From: a bacterium | GTDB taxonomy: Bacteria; Planctomycetota; UBA1135; UBA2386 | Direction of reading: 5' to 3' | Length of the DNA stretch: 57,864 nt | Assembly: GCA_024743115.1 (NCBI GenBank) | Contig: JANSXC010000032.1 | Coordinates: 1-57,864 of the forward strand | Shown: one piece after another, positions 44,819 through 54,105 of the stretch | Layout: the number at the start of each line of letters is the position of its first letter | How positions within the stretch are numbered: the first letter of the stretch is position 1 | Made by a program: the position numbers and the translations under genes | The notes under the pieces: model-generated | Database searches by the model: none | The model's input: only the letters and a program-made list of their open reading frames with translations | What the model was told of the DNA's origin: nothing

Positions 44819-46446
44819 TCGCGTGCCAGCATGCCGCGAGTCAGCCAGCGTTGCAGCAACAACGACAGGACGACCATGCCCGCGATGAACGGGACGAGGT
44901 AGCCGAGGCTGGCGAGCCACGCCGCGATGCCGGCCACGACGATGGCCGCGCCGACGGCGATCGCGAAGATCGCGCAGCCGAGCGAGTGCGCCTGCATGTC
45001 GGCCGGGCTCTCGGAGAGCGGCAGCCACGGTTGGCGGATGGCCGGCAGCAGCGCGCAGACGGGCATCAGCACGGCGACCGGCACCGCGATGGCGAGCGGC
45101 CGCAAGGAACCGGCGAATGCGATCATGATGCCGACCATCAGAACCATGGCGGGGAACGCCAGCCACAGCAGCACGGCTTTGCGGGCGCCGTGGAAGAGCG
45201 GCGCCCAGTGTGGCAATGGAGCGGCACGCAGCAGGTCCGCGGTGCGAAAGTGTTCCGAGTGACGCAGCAGGGTCAGCGGCTGCAGCGGCACCAGCGTGAT
45301 GTAGGCGACGGCGATGAACTGCGTGAAGTCACCGAAGCCGCCGGCTCCCTTCATCGAGATCACGCCGAGCAGGATCGGCAGTGCAACGATCGGAGCGATG
45401 CCGGGGAAGATCTTCAGCTTGGTTTCGCGGTCGCGAAACAGATAGCCCGTCGCGAGCACGAACGCGTGGCGTTCGACCGGGTCGCGCAACCAGGCGCGGA
45501 GCAGCGGCCAGCGCATGACGCGGCTGAGGCGGCGGGGTCGGTTGCTCTCCTTGGCGGTTTCGCCGCCTTCGCCAATCGACTGCAGCGCGGCGTCGTAGCC
45601 GCGCGCGAAGCGCACGAACGCGAGCCACGACACGAGCACCGTGGTGCCGAGCCCCAGGATCGTCGGCAGCCAGGACTCCTGCCACGACAACACTCCGACC
45701 AGCCAGCAATCGAGCGCCGCGAACCAGACCGGCGGCAGTGCGAGGAGCCACGGGTTCGTGTGGTCGAACTGCTCGAGCAGGCCGGACCGCAGCATCTGCG
45801 GCGCGAGCTGGCCGCCGAGGACCATCACGACCGCCAGCAACGCCTGGGTCATCGTGAGCACGTTGTCGAGCTTCTCGCGGCCGAACCAGCGCAGGCAGAG
45901 GCTGTAGATCAGGATCGTCAGTCCGACCGAGAACACCATGAGCAGAGTCGTGCTCAGCAGGTGGGCGGGCAGCCACCGCCAGTCGAGCGGCGCGGCGAAG
46001 CAACCCGTGATGAGGCCGATGAAGTTCAGTGCGAGCGCGAGCAGCAGCGCATAGCCGGCGATGACCGCGGCCTTCGCGCGCAGCAGTTGCTCGGGGCGGA
46101 CGGGGCGATGCAGCAGGATCTCCGCTTCCTCGCGGGCGAACAGCATGTTGCCCACACCCGCCGCGAGCGTCAGGGACGCGAACATGAGCGTCATGCCGTG
46201 CAGGAAGCTCGCGAACGCGATAGGGCTCGCGCCGAACGCCGAGACCCCGGGAATCAGCCCGAGCAACGCGTAGATGAACAAGGTGAGCTTGAGGCCCATC
46301 TTGAACTTGCGGCGGTCCGCCTGCGCGTTCGTGGCGGTGCGACCGCGCAGCAGCAAGCGCCAGAACAGCTGGCGCAACGCGCGTTCGACGTTGGGGGGTG
46401 TCGCCGCCGCGAGTCGGGCGGCGTCCGCGCTCGTGTCGTGTGCCAT
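44785..46446 (-). CDS. ABC-2 type exporter permease
   Basis: 553 aa with about 12 hydrophobic segments in two halves separated by a basic cytoplasmic loop (SIGEGGETAKESNRPRRLSR near residue 290). N-terminal cytoplasmic part of about 45 residues. Between TM2 and TM3 sits an FAREEAEILLHRPVRPEQLL loop, which is typical of ABC-2 permeases that couple to the ATPase at this point. It follows the ATPase gene by 9 nt and overlaps the sulfotransferase gene. Substrate unknown. Confidence 0.88.
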   Translation of the reverse strand: MAHDTSADAARLAAATPPNVERALRQLFWRLLLRGRTATNAQADRRKFKMGLKLTLFIYALLGLIPGVSAFGASPIAFASFLHGMTLMFASLTLAAGVGNMLFAREEAEILLHRPVRPEQLLRAKAAVIAGYALLLALALNFIGLITGCFAAPLDWRWLPAHLLSTTLLMVFSVGLTILIYSLCLRWFGREKLDNVLTMTQALLAVVMVLGGQLAPQMLRSGLLEQFDHTNPWLLALPPVWFAALDCWLVGVLSWQESWLPTILGLGTTVLVSWLAFVRFARGYDAALQSIGEGGETAKESNRPRRLSRVMRWPLLRAWLRDPVERHAFVLATGYLFRDRETKLKIFPGIAPIVALPILLGVISMKGAGGFGDFTQFIAVAYITLVPLQPLTLLRHSEHFRTADLLRAAPLPHWAPLFHGARKAVLLWLAFPAMVLMVGIMIAFAGSLRPLAIAVPVAVLMPVCALLPAIRQPWLPLSESPADMQAHSLGCAIFAIAVGAAIVVAGIAAWLASLGYLVPFIAGMVVLSLLLQRWLTRGMLAREWTPTRKATRS

Positions 46447-46455
46447 GACGTCGCG

Positions 46456-47226
<771 letters not shown>

Positions 47227-47232
47227 CGGCTC

Positions 47233-47238
47233 AGGCTA
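47233..47238 (-). promoter_or_regulatory. putative -10 element, leaderless start
   Basis: TAGCCT on the minus strand ends 6 nt before ATG 47226 of the ABC ATPase. No clear -35. Confidence 0.4.
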
Positions 47239-47269
47239 ACCGCCCCATGGCGAGCATTCGCGTTCTGCG

Positions 47270-48247
47270 TCAGTCCGGCAGTGCCAGGCGGGCCCGGAGC
47301 GGGGCGTGGTCGCTGCCGAACGAGCGTTCTACGGCGGTCTCACGCACGCGGATCCTGCCGCCGACGAGCACATGGTCGATCGGCACGCGGAACGGCCAGG
47401 GCAGACTCATCGGCCACGTCGGGGCGAAGCCGAGGCCGTTGGCGTGGCGCAGGCCCGTTTCCGCGAGCAGCGCGCGGAACGCGCGGTTCCACGGCGTCGC
47501 GTTGAAGTCGCCGAAGACGATGCGTCGACTCGGCAGGTCCGTGATCGCACCGGGAATCGCGGCGAGTGCGCGGTCGCGCTGGGCGCAGCGTTTGCCGCGG
47601 CCGGGTCGCGGGGGGTGGATTCCGAGCAGGCCGATGTCCCCGGCTGGCGTATGGACTCGCGCTCGGATCGCAGGGGCGAAGTCGAATCCCAGCGGGATGC
47701 GTTCGGCGGCGATCGGCAGTCGGCTGAAGAGGCCGACGCCGAAGTAGCCGCGATCCGCATGGACTTCGCGGAAGGGGTACCGGTCGAGGTGCCGGTCCAG
47801 GCGCCGGAGCCACGCCGGCGTGAGCTCGCTCAGAAACACGATGTCGGCGGCCGTGCGCTCGATCTGGCGGATTGCGCGATCCGCGTTGTGTTCTCCGCCG
47901 CGGGCGAGGTTCATCGTCAGGACCTCGATCGCGGTGGCGTTCGGCGGGGCCGACGGTCCTCCGCCTGCGAAGAATTGCCCTGGCAAGACGACGGTTGCCG
48001 CGGCCGCGATGCCGGTGCCGAACAGTCCCGCGAGCCACCAGCGGCGGGCAAGCAGCATGACGAGCGCGCCGACCAGCAACGTCGCGCCGCCGTGGACGAC
48101 GAAGCTCGCGGGCAGATCGACGAGCCAGTGGCGGCTCGGCAGCAGGCCCGCGATCGCGCTCGGGAACCCGACGGCGCAGAGCTGCGCGGCGACGGTCGTC
48201 GGGCGCAGCCGTCTCGGTTTTTTCGGTGCAGCAGCCTCCGTCATCAC
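47270..48247 (-). CDS. membrane-anchored endonuclease/exonuclease/phosphatase family protein
   Basis: 325 aa from ATG 48247 (ATG 48244 equally possible). Three hydrophobic segments in the first 95 residues anchor it in the membrane. The catalytic domain starts at VLTMNLARGGEHN, with the metal-binding Glu in DIVFLSELTPAW, the central GDFNATPWNRAFR motif and the closing SDHAPLRARL with its Asp-His pair; IDHVLVGGRIRV precedes it. These residues are the full catalytic set of the DNase I/sphingomyelinase fold. Substrates in this family range from DNA to phospholipids; the N-terminal anchor puts the domain probably outside the cytoplasm. Confidence 0.9.
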   Translation of the reverse strand: MMTEAAAPKKPRRLRPTTVAAQLCAVGFPSAIAGLLPSRHWLVDLPASFVVHGGATLLVGALVMLLARRWWLAGLFGTGIAAAATVVLPGQFFAGGGPSAPPNATAIEVLTMNLARGGEHNADRAIRQIERTAADIVFLSELTPAWLRRLDRHLDRYPFREVHADRGYFGVGLFSRLPIAAERIPLGFDFAPAIRARVHTPAGDIGLLGIHPPRPGRGKRCAQRDRALAAIPGAITDLPSRRIVFGDFNATPWNRAFRALLAETGLRHANGLGFAPTWPMSLPWPFRVPIDHVLVGGRIRVRETAVERSFGSDHAPLRARLALPD

Positions 48248-48327
48248 TTCAGGCGGTGATACCCGCTGGCCGGTGTCGTGTCATCTCGCCAAGGCCATGT
48301 TCCTCGCCCCGTGCGGTCGGCCGGCGC

Positions 48328-48333
48328 TACGAT
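48328..48333 (+). promoter_or_regulatory. putative -10 element
   Basis: TACGAT 68 nt before ATG 48402, in the 154-nt divergent region. Same hexamer as at 38912. No clear -35. Confidence 0.3.
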
Positions 48334-48401
48334 GGCACGTCTCGCCCCCGAAATGTTCGCCGTCGCGTCGACGGCGAGCTGACCCTGACTCACAACGCAG
48401 C

Positions 48402-50441
48402 ATGACCAGAACCATCCTCGGTGCCCTTCTTCCCTGGGCCGTGTCCACCGCGACCCTGCTGTCTTCGGCCTTCGCCCAGTCCCCGGTCGTCACCGGTGTG
48501 CAACCGAACACGACCAACTTCATCGGCGGCCTCGTCGTCACCAATACGAACCCACCGCCGGTCACGCAGCTGTTCGACATCGACGTGCTCGATCCCGCGG
48601 GCCTGACCGTCACGCGCATCGAATGCAACGTGAACCTCAGCGCCGGTAACGTCGGCACGCTCGGCGTGTACGTCACCGGGCTCGGCGGGACGCACGTCGG
48701 CAGCCAGAACAACGCCTCGGTCTGGACCCAGGTCTCGACCGACACGATCAATCACACCGGCGGGCGGGTGTCGTTCGTGCTGTCGACGCCCTTCTTCCTG
48801 GCGCAGGGGCAGTACGGCATGGCGCTGCACTACCAGGGCGCCAACCCGGTCTACACCAATCCGGGCAACCAGACGCCGCCCCTGCTGCCGACCTACTCGA
48901 CGAACGAGATCACCGTCGACATGTCGGCTGCGCGCGTGCGGGCATCGACGGCACAGGATCCGTTCGGCGGCACGTCGAACGGTTTCTCACCGCGCCATCC
49001 CAACCTCGCGATCCACTACATGAGCGGGGCCGTCGCCGTCGATTTCGAGGGCACGCCGACGCGCGGAGCCTCGCCGCTGCCGGTGCAGTTCACGAGCTTC
49101 GCCGTGTCGGGTAATCAGGGCGGCATCCTGGCCTACGCGTGGGACTTCGACAACGACGGCTCCGTCGACTCGACCGCGCAGAACCCGATGCACACCTACA
49201 CCCAGTGCGGTAACTACACGGTGTCGTTGACGATCGTCGATTCGATGGGCACCTACAGCGCGACGAAGACCGACTACGTGCAGACCGACGTCGTGGAGCC
49301 CGATTTCACGACGCAGTTGATCGCGCCGAACACGCTGCAGTTCACCGATACGAGTTCGCCGACGCCGACGTCATGGGACTGGGACCTGGACGGCGACGGC
49401 ACGACCGACTCTACGCTCCAGAACCCGACGTTCGCCTACAGCAACGCGTGTGACGAAGTCGCGGTGACCCTGACGGCGTCGCTCGCGTGCCAGCCGGCCG
49501 CGACGTTGACCCGCACCGTGGCGATCGCCTCGGCGCTCGAGACGACCTTCCAGGGTGGTTTGATCATCAGCGCGACGGCGACGGGCGGGACCAACTTCTT
49601 CGACGCGGACGTGGCCAACCCGGACGGCATCTCGATCTGCGGCATGCACATCCGCAGCAACGCCGCGATGGGCGCGCCGCTCACGGTCAACATCTGGCAG
49701 AAGCCGGGCAGCTACGTCGGCGCCGAGACGACACCGGGTCCGTGGCGTCAGGTCGCGACCGAGCAGGTCAGCGCCGGCGGTCCGGGCACGCGCACCTTCG
49801 TGACGTTCAGCACGCCGATCTACCTCGCGCCGGGCATGCACGGCATCGGCGTGCAGCAGGTCGGTTCGTCGCCGTCCTACACGAACCTCGGTGGCGTCCA
49901 GACCTACACCAACAGCGACCTGACGATCACGGCGGGATCGACGATGGGTGAGCCGCTGTTCTCGGGCACGCTGTTCAACCCGCGGATCTGGAACGGCGCG
50001 GTCTACTACTCGACCAACAGCGTCGCGAGTGCGGCGGGCTACGGCTACATCGGCGAGGGCTGCGCCGGCGCGCTGGGCGTGCCGGGCAACGTCGCGACGA
50101 GTCAGCCCACGACGGGTGGCACGCTCACGGTGGAGATCGACAACCTGCCGAACAACGCCGTGCTGTTCTTCCTGGGGCTCAGCCGCACCAACTCGGTGTT
50201 CGGCGCGCTGCCGCTCGACCTGACGCCGTTCGGCGCACCGGGTTGCACGGGCCACGTCTCGCCCGACAGCACGCTGTTCCTGCTCGGCACGAACAACACC
50301 GCGGCGTTCAACCTGTCGATTCCGGCGGGTCCGGCGTTCATCGGCACGAAGTTCTTCTCCCAGGGCTTCGCGCTCGACGGCGCGGCGAATCAGCTTGGTG
50401 GCGTCATGTCCGATGCCGCCGGGTTCGTGATCGGGATCTGA
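48402..50441 (+). CDS. secreted PKD-domain protein with internal duplication
   Basis: 679 aa from ATG 48402. Signal peptide with cleavage after SSAFA before QSP. Order of parts: beta-rich module A (about residues 40-205; FIGGLVVTNTNPPPVTQLFD, TLGVYVTGLGGTHVGSQ), PKD domain 1 (about 208-295; YAWDFDNDGSVDSTAQNPMH), PKD domain 2 (about 296-375; SWDWDLDGDGTTDSTLQNPT), a second copy of module A (about 380-545; GGLIISATATGGTNFFDADV, IYLAPGMHGIGVQQVG) and the shared C-terminal domain (about 550-679; GYIGEGCAGALGVPG, then PLDLTPFGAPGC). Both module-A copies have matching YTN, STP and GQ/GM-YG/HG positions. Extracellular; no enzyme motif seen. Confidence 0.9.
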   Translation: MTRTILGALLPWAVSTATLLSSAFAQSPVVTGVQPNTTNFIGGLVVTNTNPPPVTQLFDIDVLDPAGLTVTRIECNVNLSAGNVGTLGVYVTGLGGTHVGSQNNASVWTQVSTDTINHTGGRVSFVLSTPFFLAQGQYGMALHYQGANPVYTNPGNQTPPLLPTYSTNEITVDMSAARVRASTAQDPFGGTSNGFSPRHPNLAIHYMSGAVAVDFEGTPTRGASPLPVQFTSFAVSGNQGGILAYAWDFDNDGSVDSTAQNPMHTYTQCGNYTVSLTIVDSMGTYSATKTDYVQTDVVEPDFTTQLIAPNTLQFTDTSSPTPTSWDWDLDGDGTTDSTLQNPTFAYSNACDEVAVTLTASLACQPAATLTRTVAIASALETTFQGGLIISATATGGTNFFDADVANPDGISICGMHIRSNAAMGAPLTVNIWQKPGSYVGAETTPGPWRQVATEQVSAGGPGTRTFVTFSTPIYLAPGMHGIGVQQVGSSPSYTNLGGVQTYTNSDLTITAGSTMGEPLFSGTLFNPRIWNGAVYYSTNSVASAAGYGYIGEGCAGALGVPGNVATSQPTTGGTLTVEIDNLPNNAVLFFLGLSRTNSVFGALPLDLTPFGAPGCTGHVSPDSTLFLLGTNNTAAFNLSIPAGPAFIGTKFFSQGFALDGAANQLGGVMSDAAGFVIGI

Positions 50442-50455
50442 AGCTGTTCGCCGCT

Positions 50456-50478
50456 CCGGGCCGCGACTTGCGGCCCGG
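50456..50478 (+). terminator. GC-rich terminator hairpin
   Basis: Perfect 9-bp stem CCGGGCCGC (50456-50464) and GCGGCCCGG (50470-50478) with loop GACTT, 14 nt after the PKD-protein stop. No U-tract. Resembles the hairpin at 43938. Confidence 0.55.
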
Positions 50479-50772
50479 CCGCGGCGGGCTGGAGCGCCTA
50501 GGCTGCGCGACGCCTGTGAACCGGTGCGCACGATGCTGGGGCCTGGTCCAGCCGCCGGTTCTGGCCCGGGTCGCGAGTTCGACCCTGGAGCGAGATACTC
50601 CTCCGGCGCAATCGTGGCGCGGCGGACCGGAGCCGCAGTTGCCCAGAGATCTGGTCGCAGCGGATTCGTCGTGAGGCGGGCGACCCGGCCGTGCAATGAG
50701 GCGCAGGCTCGGGGCGAAGCGGTTCCTGGGCTTCGGCGGGACCCGGGGTTTTCCCCACCGGGGGGCGTCTGG

Positions 50773-50778
50773 CATGAT
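50773..50778 (+). promoter_or_regulatory. putative -10 element of the acyl carrier gene
   Basis: CATGAT ends 12 nt before ATG 50791, predicting a leader of about 5 nt. Confidence 0.4.
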
Positions 50779-50790
50779 CTCCGCCCCAAA

Positions 50791-51057
50791 ATGACCGCCG
50801 AGCCGCTGCCAACCCATCAGACGATCCTCGACCAGATCCGCGTCTTCATCGCGAAATGGTTCCGCGATGGCCGGGAGGACGGGCTGATGCCGGATACCCC
50901 GCTCGTGACGTCGGGGATCGTCGATTCGGCGGGCGTGCTCGAGGTCGTCGAGTTCCTGGAGCGCCAATTCGGCGTCCAGGTGGCCGATCAGGACGTGTCC
51001 CTGCGCAATTGCAACACGCTCCAGGCGTTGGCGGACCTCGTGGTGGCGCGTCGCTGA
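50791..51057 (+). CDS. acyl carrier protein-like protein
   Basis: 88 aa, acidic, four-helix size of an ACP. The phosphopantetheine attachment motif is GIVDSAGVLEVVEFLERQFG, with Ser at about residue 46; DSxG replaces the DSL of fatty-acid ACPs. Then VADQDVSLRNCNTLQALADL gives helices 3-4. The DSxGxxEVV form is common in carrier proteins of exopolysaccharide, exosortase-linked or small specialised pathways. No synthase, AMP ligase or transferase gene is adjacent, so its pathway is unknown. The next gene is nqrM, 118 nt away. A CATGAT -10 is close upstream. Confidence 0.88.
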   Translation: MTAEPLPTHQTILDQIRVFIAKWFRDGREDGLMPDTPLVTSGIVDSAGVLEVVEFLERQFGVQVADQDVSLRNCNTLQALADLVVARR

Positions 51058-51175
51058 GGCGGCGGGCTCGCCGGCGAAATTCCGATCCGCAGGAATCTCA
51101 CGTCCTTCGCTTCGCGAAGACTCGACTCCACGGGTTCGTTCGCTAACCTGCTCGCGACTTTTTCCAGAGCGTTCG

Positions 51176-51355
51176 GTGTCTTCGGTCCTTCTCCCAGTCC
51201 TGGTTTTCACGGTTCCGGTCCTCGCGATCGCCTTCCTCGCGCTTGGCGGTCGACGGCTGTCCGGCTCCTGCGGTGGCCTCGCGAATGACGGTTCCTGCAA
51301 CACTTGCGGGCGTGAACCGGGTTCGGGTGAACCCGGGGCGCACGCCTGCCGGTGA
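51176..51355 (+). CDS. nqrM: NqrM, Na+-NQR maturation factor (DUF539)
   Basis: 59 aa from GTG 51176, too short for routine gene calling. Residues 3-24 form one membrane helix (SVLLPVLVFTVPVLAIAFLA). Then comes the NqrM signature GRRLSGSCGGL, followed by GSCNTCGRE and a terminal Cys. Cysteines are at 32, 41, 44 and 58; Cys32 corresponds to the conserved Cys of Vibrio NqrM (Cys33). NqrM is required to assemble active Na+-NQR, probably by delivering iron to the centre held by NqrD and NqrE. In many genomes nqrM lies after nqrF/apbE; here it precedes nqrA by 147 nt, which strongly supports the call. No in-frame ATG is available; a TAACCT at 51144 may be the -10. Confidence 0.88.
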   Translation: MSSVLLPVLVFTVPVLAIAFLALGGRRLSGSCGGLANDGSCNTCGREPGSGEPGAHACR

Positions 51356-51502
51356 CGTGTCGAAATCGACTACGACCCCAGACTCGAACGACTGCGGAAC
51401 GACCAGACAGCATGGACCGATTGCCCAGCACAGATCGCTAAACCGAACGGCTGATCGGACGACCAAACCCCTGCAAGCTCGACCCCACATTTTGGGCCCG
51501 GG

Positions 51503-52855
51503 ATGACAACCCACAGAATCACGAAAGGCTTCGATCTTCGCCTGGCCGGTGGGCCAGAGCGCACGCTCGTGGACGCTGCCGAACCTGCCCTCGTGGCGGT
51601 CGAGACGGCCGAGTTCGCTGGCATCAAACCGAAGGTCCTCGTCAAGGAGGGCGACAAGGTCACGACCGGCCAGCCGCTCTTCCTCGACAAGGTCGACCGC
51701 GAAGTGGTGTTCTGCTCGCCGGTGACCGGGACCGTCAAGGAGGTCGTCTACGGCGCGCGGCGGTTCCTGCAGCGGGTCGTCGTGGAGAACGCGGCGGCGA
51801 ACGGTGGCAGCGAGGAGTTCGCCGCGGCGATCCAGCCCGGCAGCGATCGCGAAGCGCTGCGGAAATCGCTGAAGAACGCTGGCCTGTGGCACTTGTTCGT
51901 CGAGCGTCCGGTGGGCAAGCTGGCGCGCGGTGACGATGCGCCGGCGGCGATCTTCATCAACGGCATGGACTCGGCGCCGCTCGCGGCGGATCCGGCGTTC
52001 CTCGTTGCGGGTCGCAAGTCGCACGTGCAGCGCGGCATCGACGTGCTGAAGCAGCTCACGGACGGGTCGGTCTATCTGGCGCTGGCTGCGGCCGGCTCCG
52101 ATCAGAGTGATCTGCGCGACCTCAACGGGGTCGAGGTGCATGACTTCGATGGCCCGCACCCGTCGGGCCTCGTCGGCACGCACATCAACAGCATCCGCCC
52201 GCTCAAGACCGGTGAGACGGCGCTGACCCTGCGCGTGCAGGACGTCGCCCGCCTCGGCGAATGGGCCGAGACGGGGCGCTACCCAGCGCACATCGTCGTC
52301 GGGCTCGGTGGCAGCGCGGCGCCGAGCAAGGGCTATTTCAAGACTCGCCACGGTGCGCCGGTCGCCGTGCTCAACGGTGGGCAGGCGATCGCCGGCGACG
52401 TGCGGGTCATCGACGGCAATGTGCTGCACGGCCGCGCGATCGACGCCGACGGCGCGCTCGGTTTCCGCACGGCGACGATCTCCGTGATCCCGGAGGGGAC
52501 GGACCAGCGCGACCTGTTCGGTTGGGCGCTGCCGCAGCCGGGCAAGCTGAGCTTTCACCGCAGTGTGATGAGCTGGCTCAAGCCCAAGAAGGACTACGTG
52601 GTCGACGCGCGCATCAATGGTGGCGTGCGGCCGATCGTCAACCTCGGCTCCTGGGAGCAGGTGACGCCGCTGGACATCTATCCGACGTTCCTTTGCCGCG
52701 CGATTCAGGCCAACGACATCGAAGAAGCGATCAAGCTCGGCCTGCTCGAAGTCACCGAAGAGGACGTCGCGCTCTGCACGTTCGTCGATCCGTGCAAGAT
52801 CGACGTCGGTGAGGTCGTTCGCGCCGGACTCGACATGTACGAGAAGGAGGCCTAG
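51503..52855 (+). CDS. nqrA: Na+-translocating NADH:quinone reductase subunit A
   Basis: 450 aa, family length about 446. The N-terminus contains the biotinyl-lipoyl-like fold typical of NqrA (KVLVKEGDKVTTGQPLFLDK then VTGTVKEVVYGARRFLQRVV). The middle has GLVGTHINSIRPLK and the C-terminus a CTFVDPCKIDVGEVVRAGLD segment close to the RnfC/NqrA C-terminal helices. Peripheral cytoplasmic subunit without redox cofactor visible; binds quinone or its inhibitors in characterised homologues. First structural gene of the operon; nqrB follows after 2 nt. The 147 nt upstream (51356-51502) hold no clear SD. Confidence 0.97.
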   Translation: MTTHRITKGFDLRLAGGPERTLVDAAEPALVAVETAEFAGIKPKVLVKEGDKVTTGQPLFLDKVDREVVFCSPVTGTVKEVVYGARRFLQRVVVENAAANGGSEEFAAAIQPGSDREALRKSLKNAGLWHLFVERPVGKLARGDDAPAAIFINGMDSAPLAADPAFLVAGRKSHVQRGIDVLKQLTDGSVYLALAAAGSDQSDLRDLNGVEVHDFDGPHPSGLVGTHINSIRPLKTGETALTLRVQDVARLGEWAETGRYPAHIVVGLGGSAAPSKGYFKTRHGAPVAVLNGGQAIAGDVRVIDGNVLHGRAIDADGALGFRTATISVIPEGTDQRDLFGWALPQPGKLSFHRSVMSWLKPKKDYVVDARINGGVRPIVNLGSWEQVTPLDIYPTFLCRAIQANDIEEAIKLGLLEVTEEDVALCTFVDPCKIDVGEVVRAGLDMYEKEA

Positions 52856-52857
52856 CG

Positions 52858-54105
52858 ATGCGATTCCTACGCAACCTGGTCGAGAAGCAGAAGAAGCTCT
52901 ACCACGCCCCGGACGCCAAGTTCCACAAGCTGTGGCCGCTGTTCGATGCGTTCGAGACGTTCTTGTTCGCCCCGGATCACCGCACCAAGCGGTCCGGCGT
53001 GCACGTCCGTGACTACGTCGACCTGAAGCGGGTCATGAACACGGTCATCCTCGCGATGGTCCCGTGTCTGCTCTGGTCGATCTGGAACGCCGGTGCCCAG
53101 CACTTCGGCGCGATCGCGACGATGGGCGTGGCCCAGGCCGACTACGGCCTCGGCTGGCTCCAGGGCATCCTCGGTGGCCCGGATCTCGCGAACGTGTCCG
53201 CGATGGACAACATCGTGTTCGGGCTGCAGAAGATGCTGCCGATCCTGATCTGCAGCTACGGCGTCGGTCTCGGGATCGAGATGTTCTTCGCCGTGATCCG
53301 CAAGGAGGAGGTCAGCGAGGGTTACCTCGTCTCCGGCATGCTGATCGCGCTGATCGTGCCCGCGTCGATCCCGCTCTGGCAGCTCGCCACGGGCGTCGCG
53401 TTCTCCGTGATCCTCGGCAAGGAGGTCTTCGGCGGCACGGGGATGAACATCTTCAACCCGGCGATGATGGTGCGCGCGTTCCTGTTCTTCGCGTTCGCCG
53501 CGCAGATGTCGGGTGACGCGGTGTGGGTCGCGGGCAACAACGACTGGGGCCTGGTCGACGGCTACTCGTCGCCGACCGCGCTCGCTGCCGCCAAGGTCGC
53601 GACCGAGAACGCCTCGCAGATGCTCACCGAGACCTGGAGCCGTTGGGACATGTTCATCGGCAACATCCCCGGCAGCGCGGGTGAGACCAGCAAGCTGTGC
53701 GTCCTGCTCGGCGCGGGGTTCATGATCGTCATGGGCGTCGCCAGCTGGCAGGTCATGGTGGCCGGTGTCGTCGGCCTCGTCGGCTCGGCGTTCCTCATGC
53801 AGGGGGTCCTGCCCGCCGACTACGGCGGCCAGGTCACCATGCAGGCGACCGATCACCTGCTCGTCGGTGGCTTCCTGTTCGGGCTCGTCTTCATGGCGAC
53901 CGATCCGGTGAGCTCGCCAGAGACGGCGCTCGGCAAGTGGATCTACGGCTTCCTGATCGGCCTGTTCACCGTCACCGTCCGCACGATCAACCCGGCCTAC
54001 CCCGAAGGCACGATGCTGGCGATCCTGCTGCTCAATGCATTCGCGCCGACGATCGATCACTTCGTGGTCGCCGCCAACATCAAGCGGAGGCTCAAGCGCT
54101 CATGA
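52858..54105 (+). CDS. nqrB: Na+-NQR subunit B
   Basis: 415 aa with about ten membrane helices. The covalent FMN site is DGYSSPTALA with Thr240 as the predicted flavin acceptor; the usual motif is SGAT, here SSPT. NqrB also carries the Na+ pathway and riboflavin in characterised enzymes. The N-terminal cytoplasmic part contains HKLWPLFDAFETFLFAPDHR, typical of NqrB. The start is 2 nt after nqrA and its stop overlaps the nqrC start (ATGA). Integral membrane, accepts electrons from NqrC or the NqrD/E centre and passes them to quinone. Confidence 0.97.
   Translation: MRFLRNLVEKQKKLYHAPDAKFHKLWPLFDAFETFLFAPDHRTKRSGVHVRDYVDLKRVMNTVILAMVPCLLWSIWNAGAQHFGAIATMGVAQADYGLGWLQGILGGPDLANVSAMDNIVFGLQKMLPILICSYGVGLGIEMFFAVIRKEEVSEGYLVSGMLIALIVPASIPLWQLATGVAFSVILGKEVFGGTGMNIFNPAMMVRAFLFFAFAAQMSGDAVWVAGNNDWGLVDGYSSPTALAAAKVATENASQMLTETWSRWDMFIGNIPGSAGETSKLCVLLGAGFMIVMGVASWQVMVAGVVGLVGSAFLMQGVLPADYGGQVTMQATDHLLVGGFLFGLVFMATDPVSSPETALGKWIYGFLIGLFTVTVRTINPAYPEGTMLAILLLNAFAPTIDHFVVAANIKRRLKRS

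Larger units (their letters stand above)
50442..50790 (+). other. 349-nt intergenic region
   Basis: It contains a strong hairpin right after the previous stop (50456-50478) and a promoter-like CATGAT near its end. The middle has only a 53-codon frame from GTG 50515, Pro/Arg-rich and without a start signal, which I do not accept as a gene. Confidence 0.6.

Noticed and set aside
50515..50676. 53-codon frame starting at GTG 50515
   Set aside because: Although a CTAGGCT precedes it, the product is Pro/Arg-rich with no motif and lies in an otherwise gene-free stretch.
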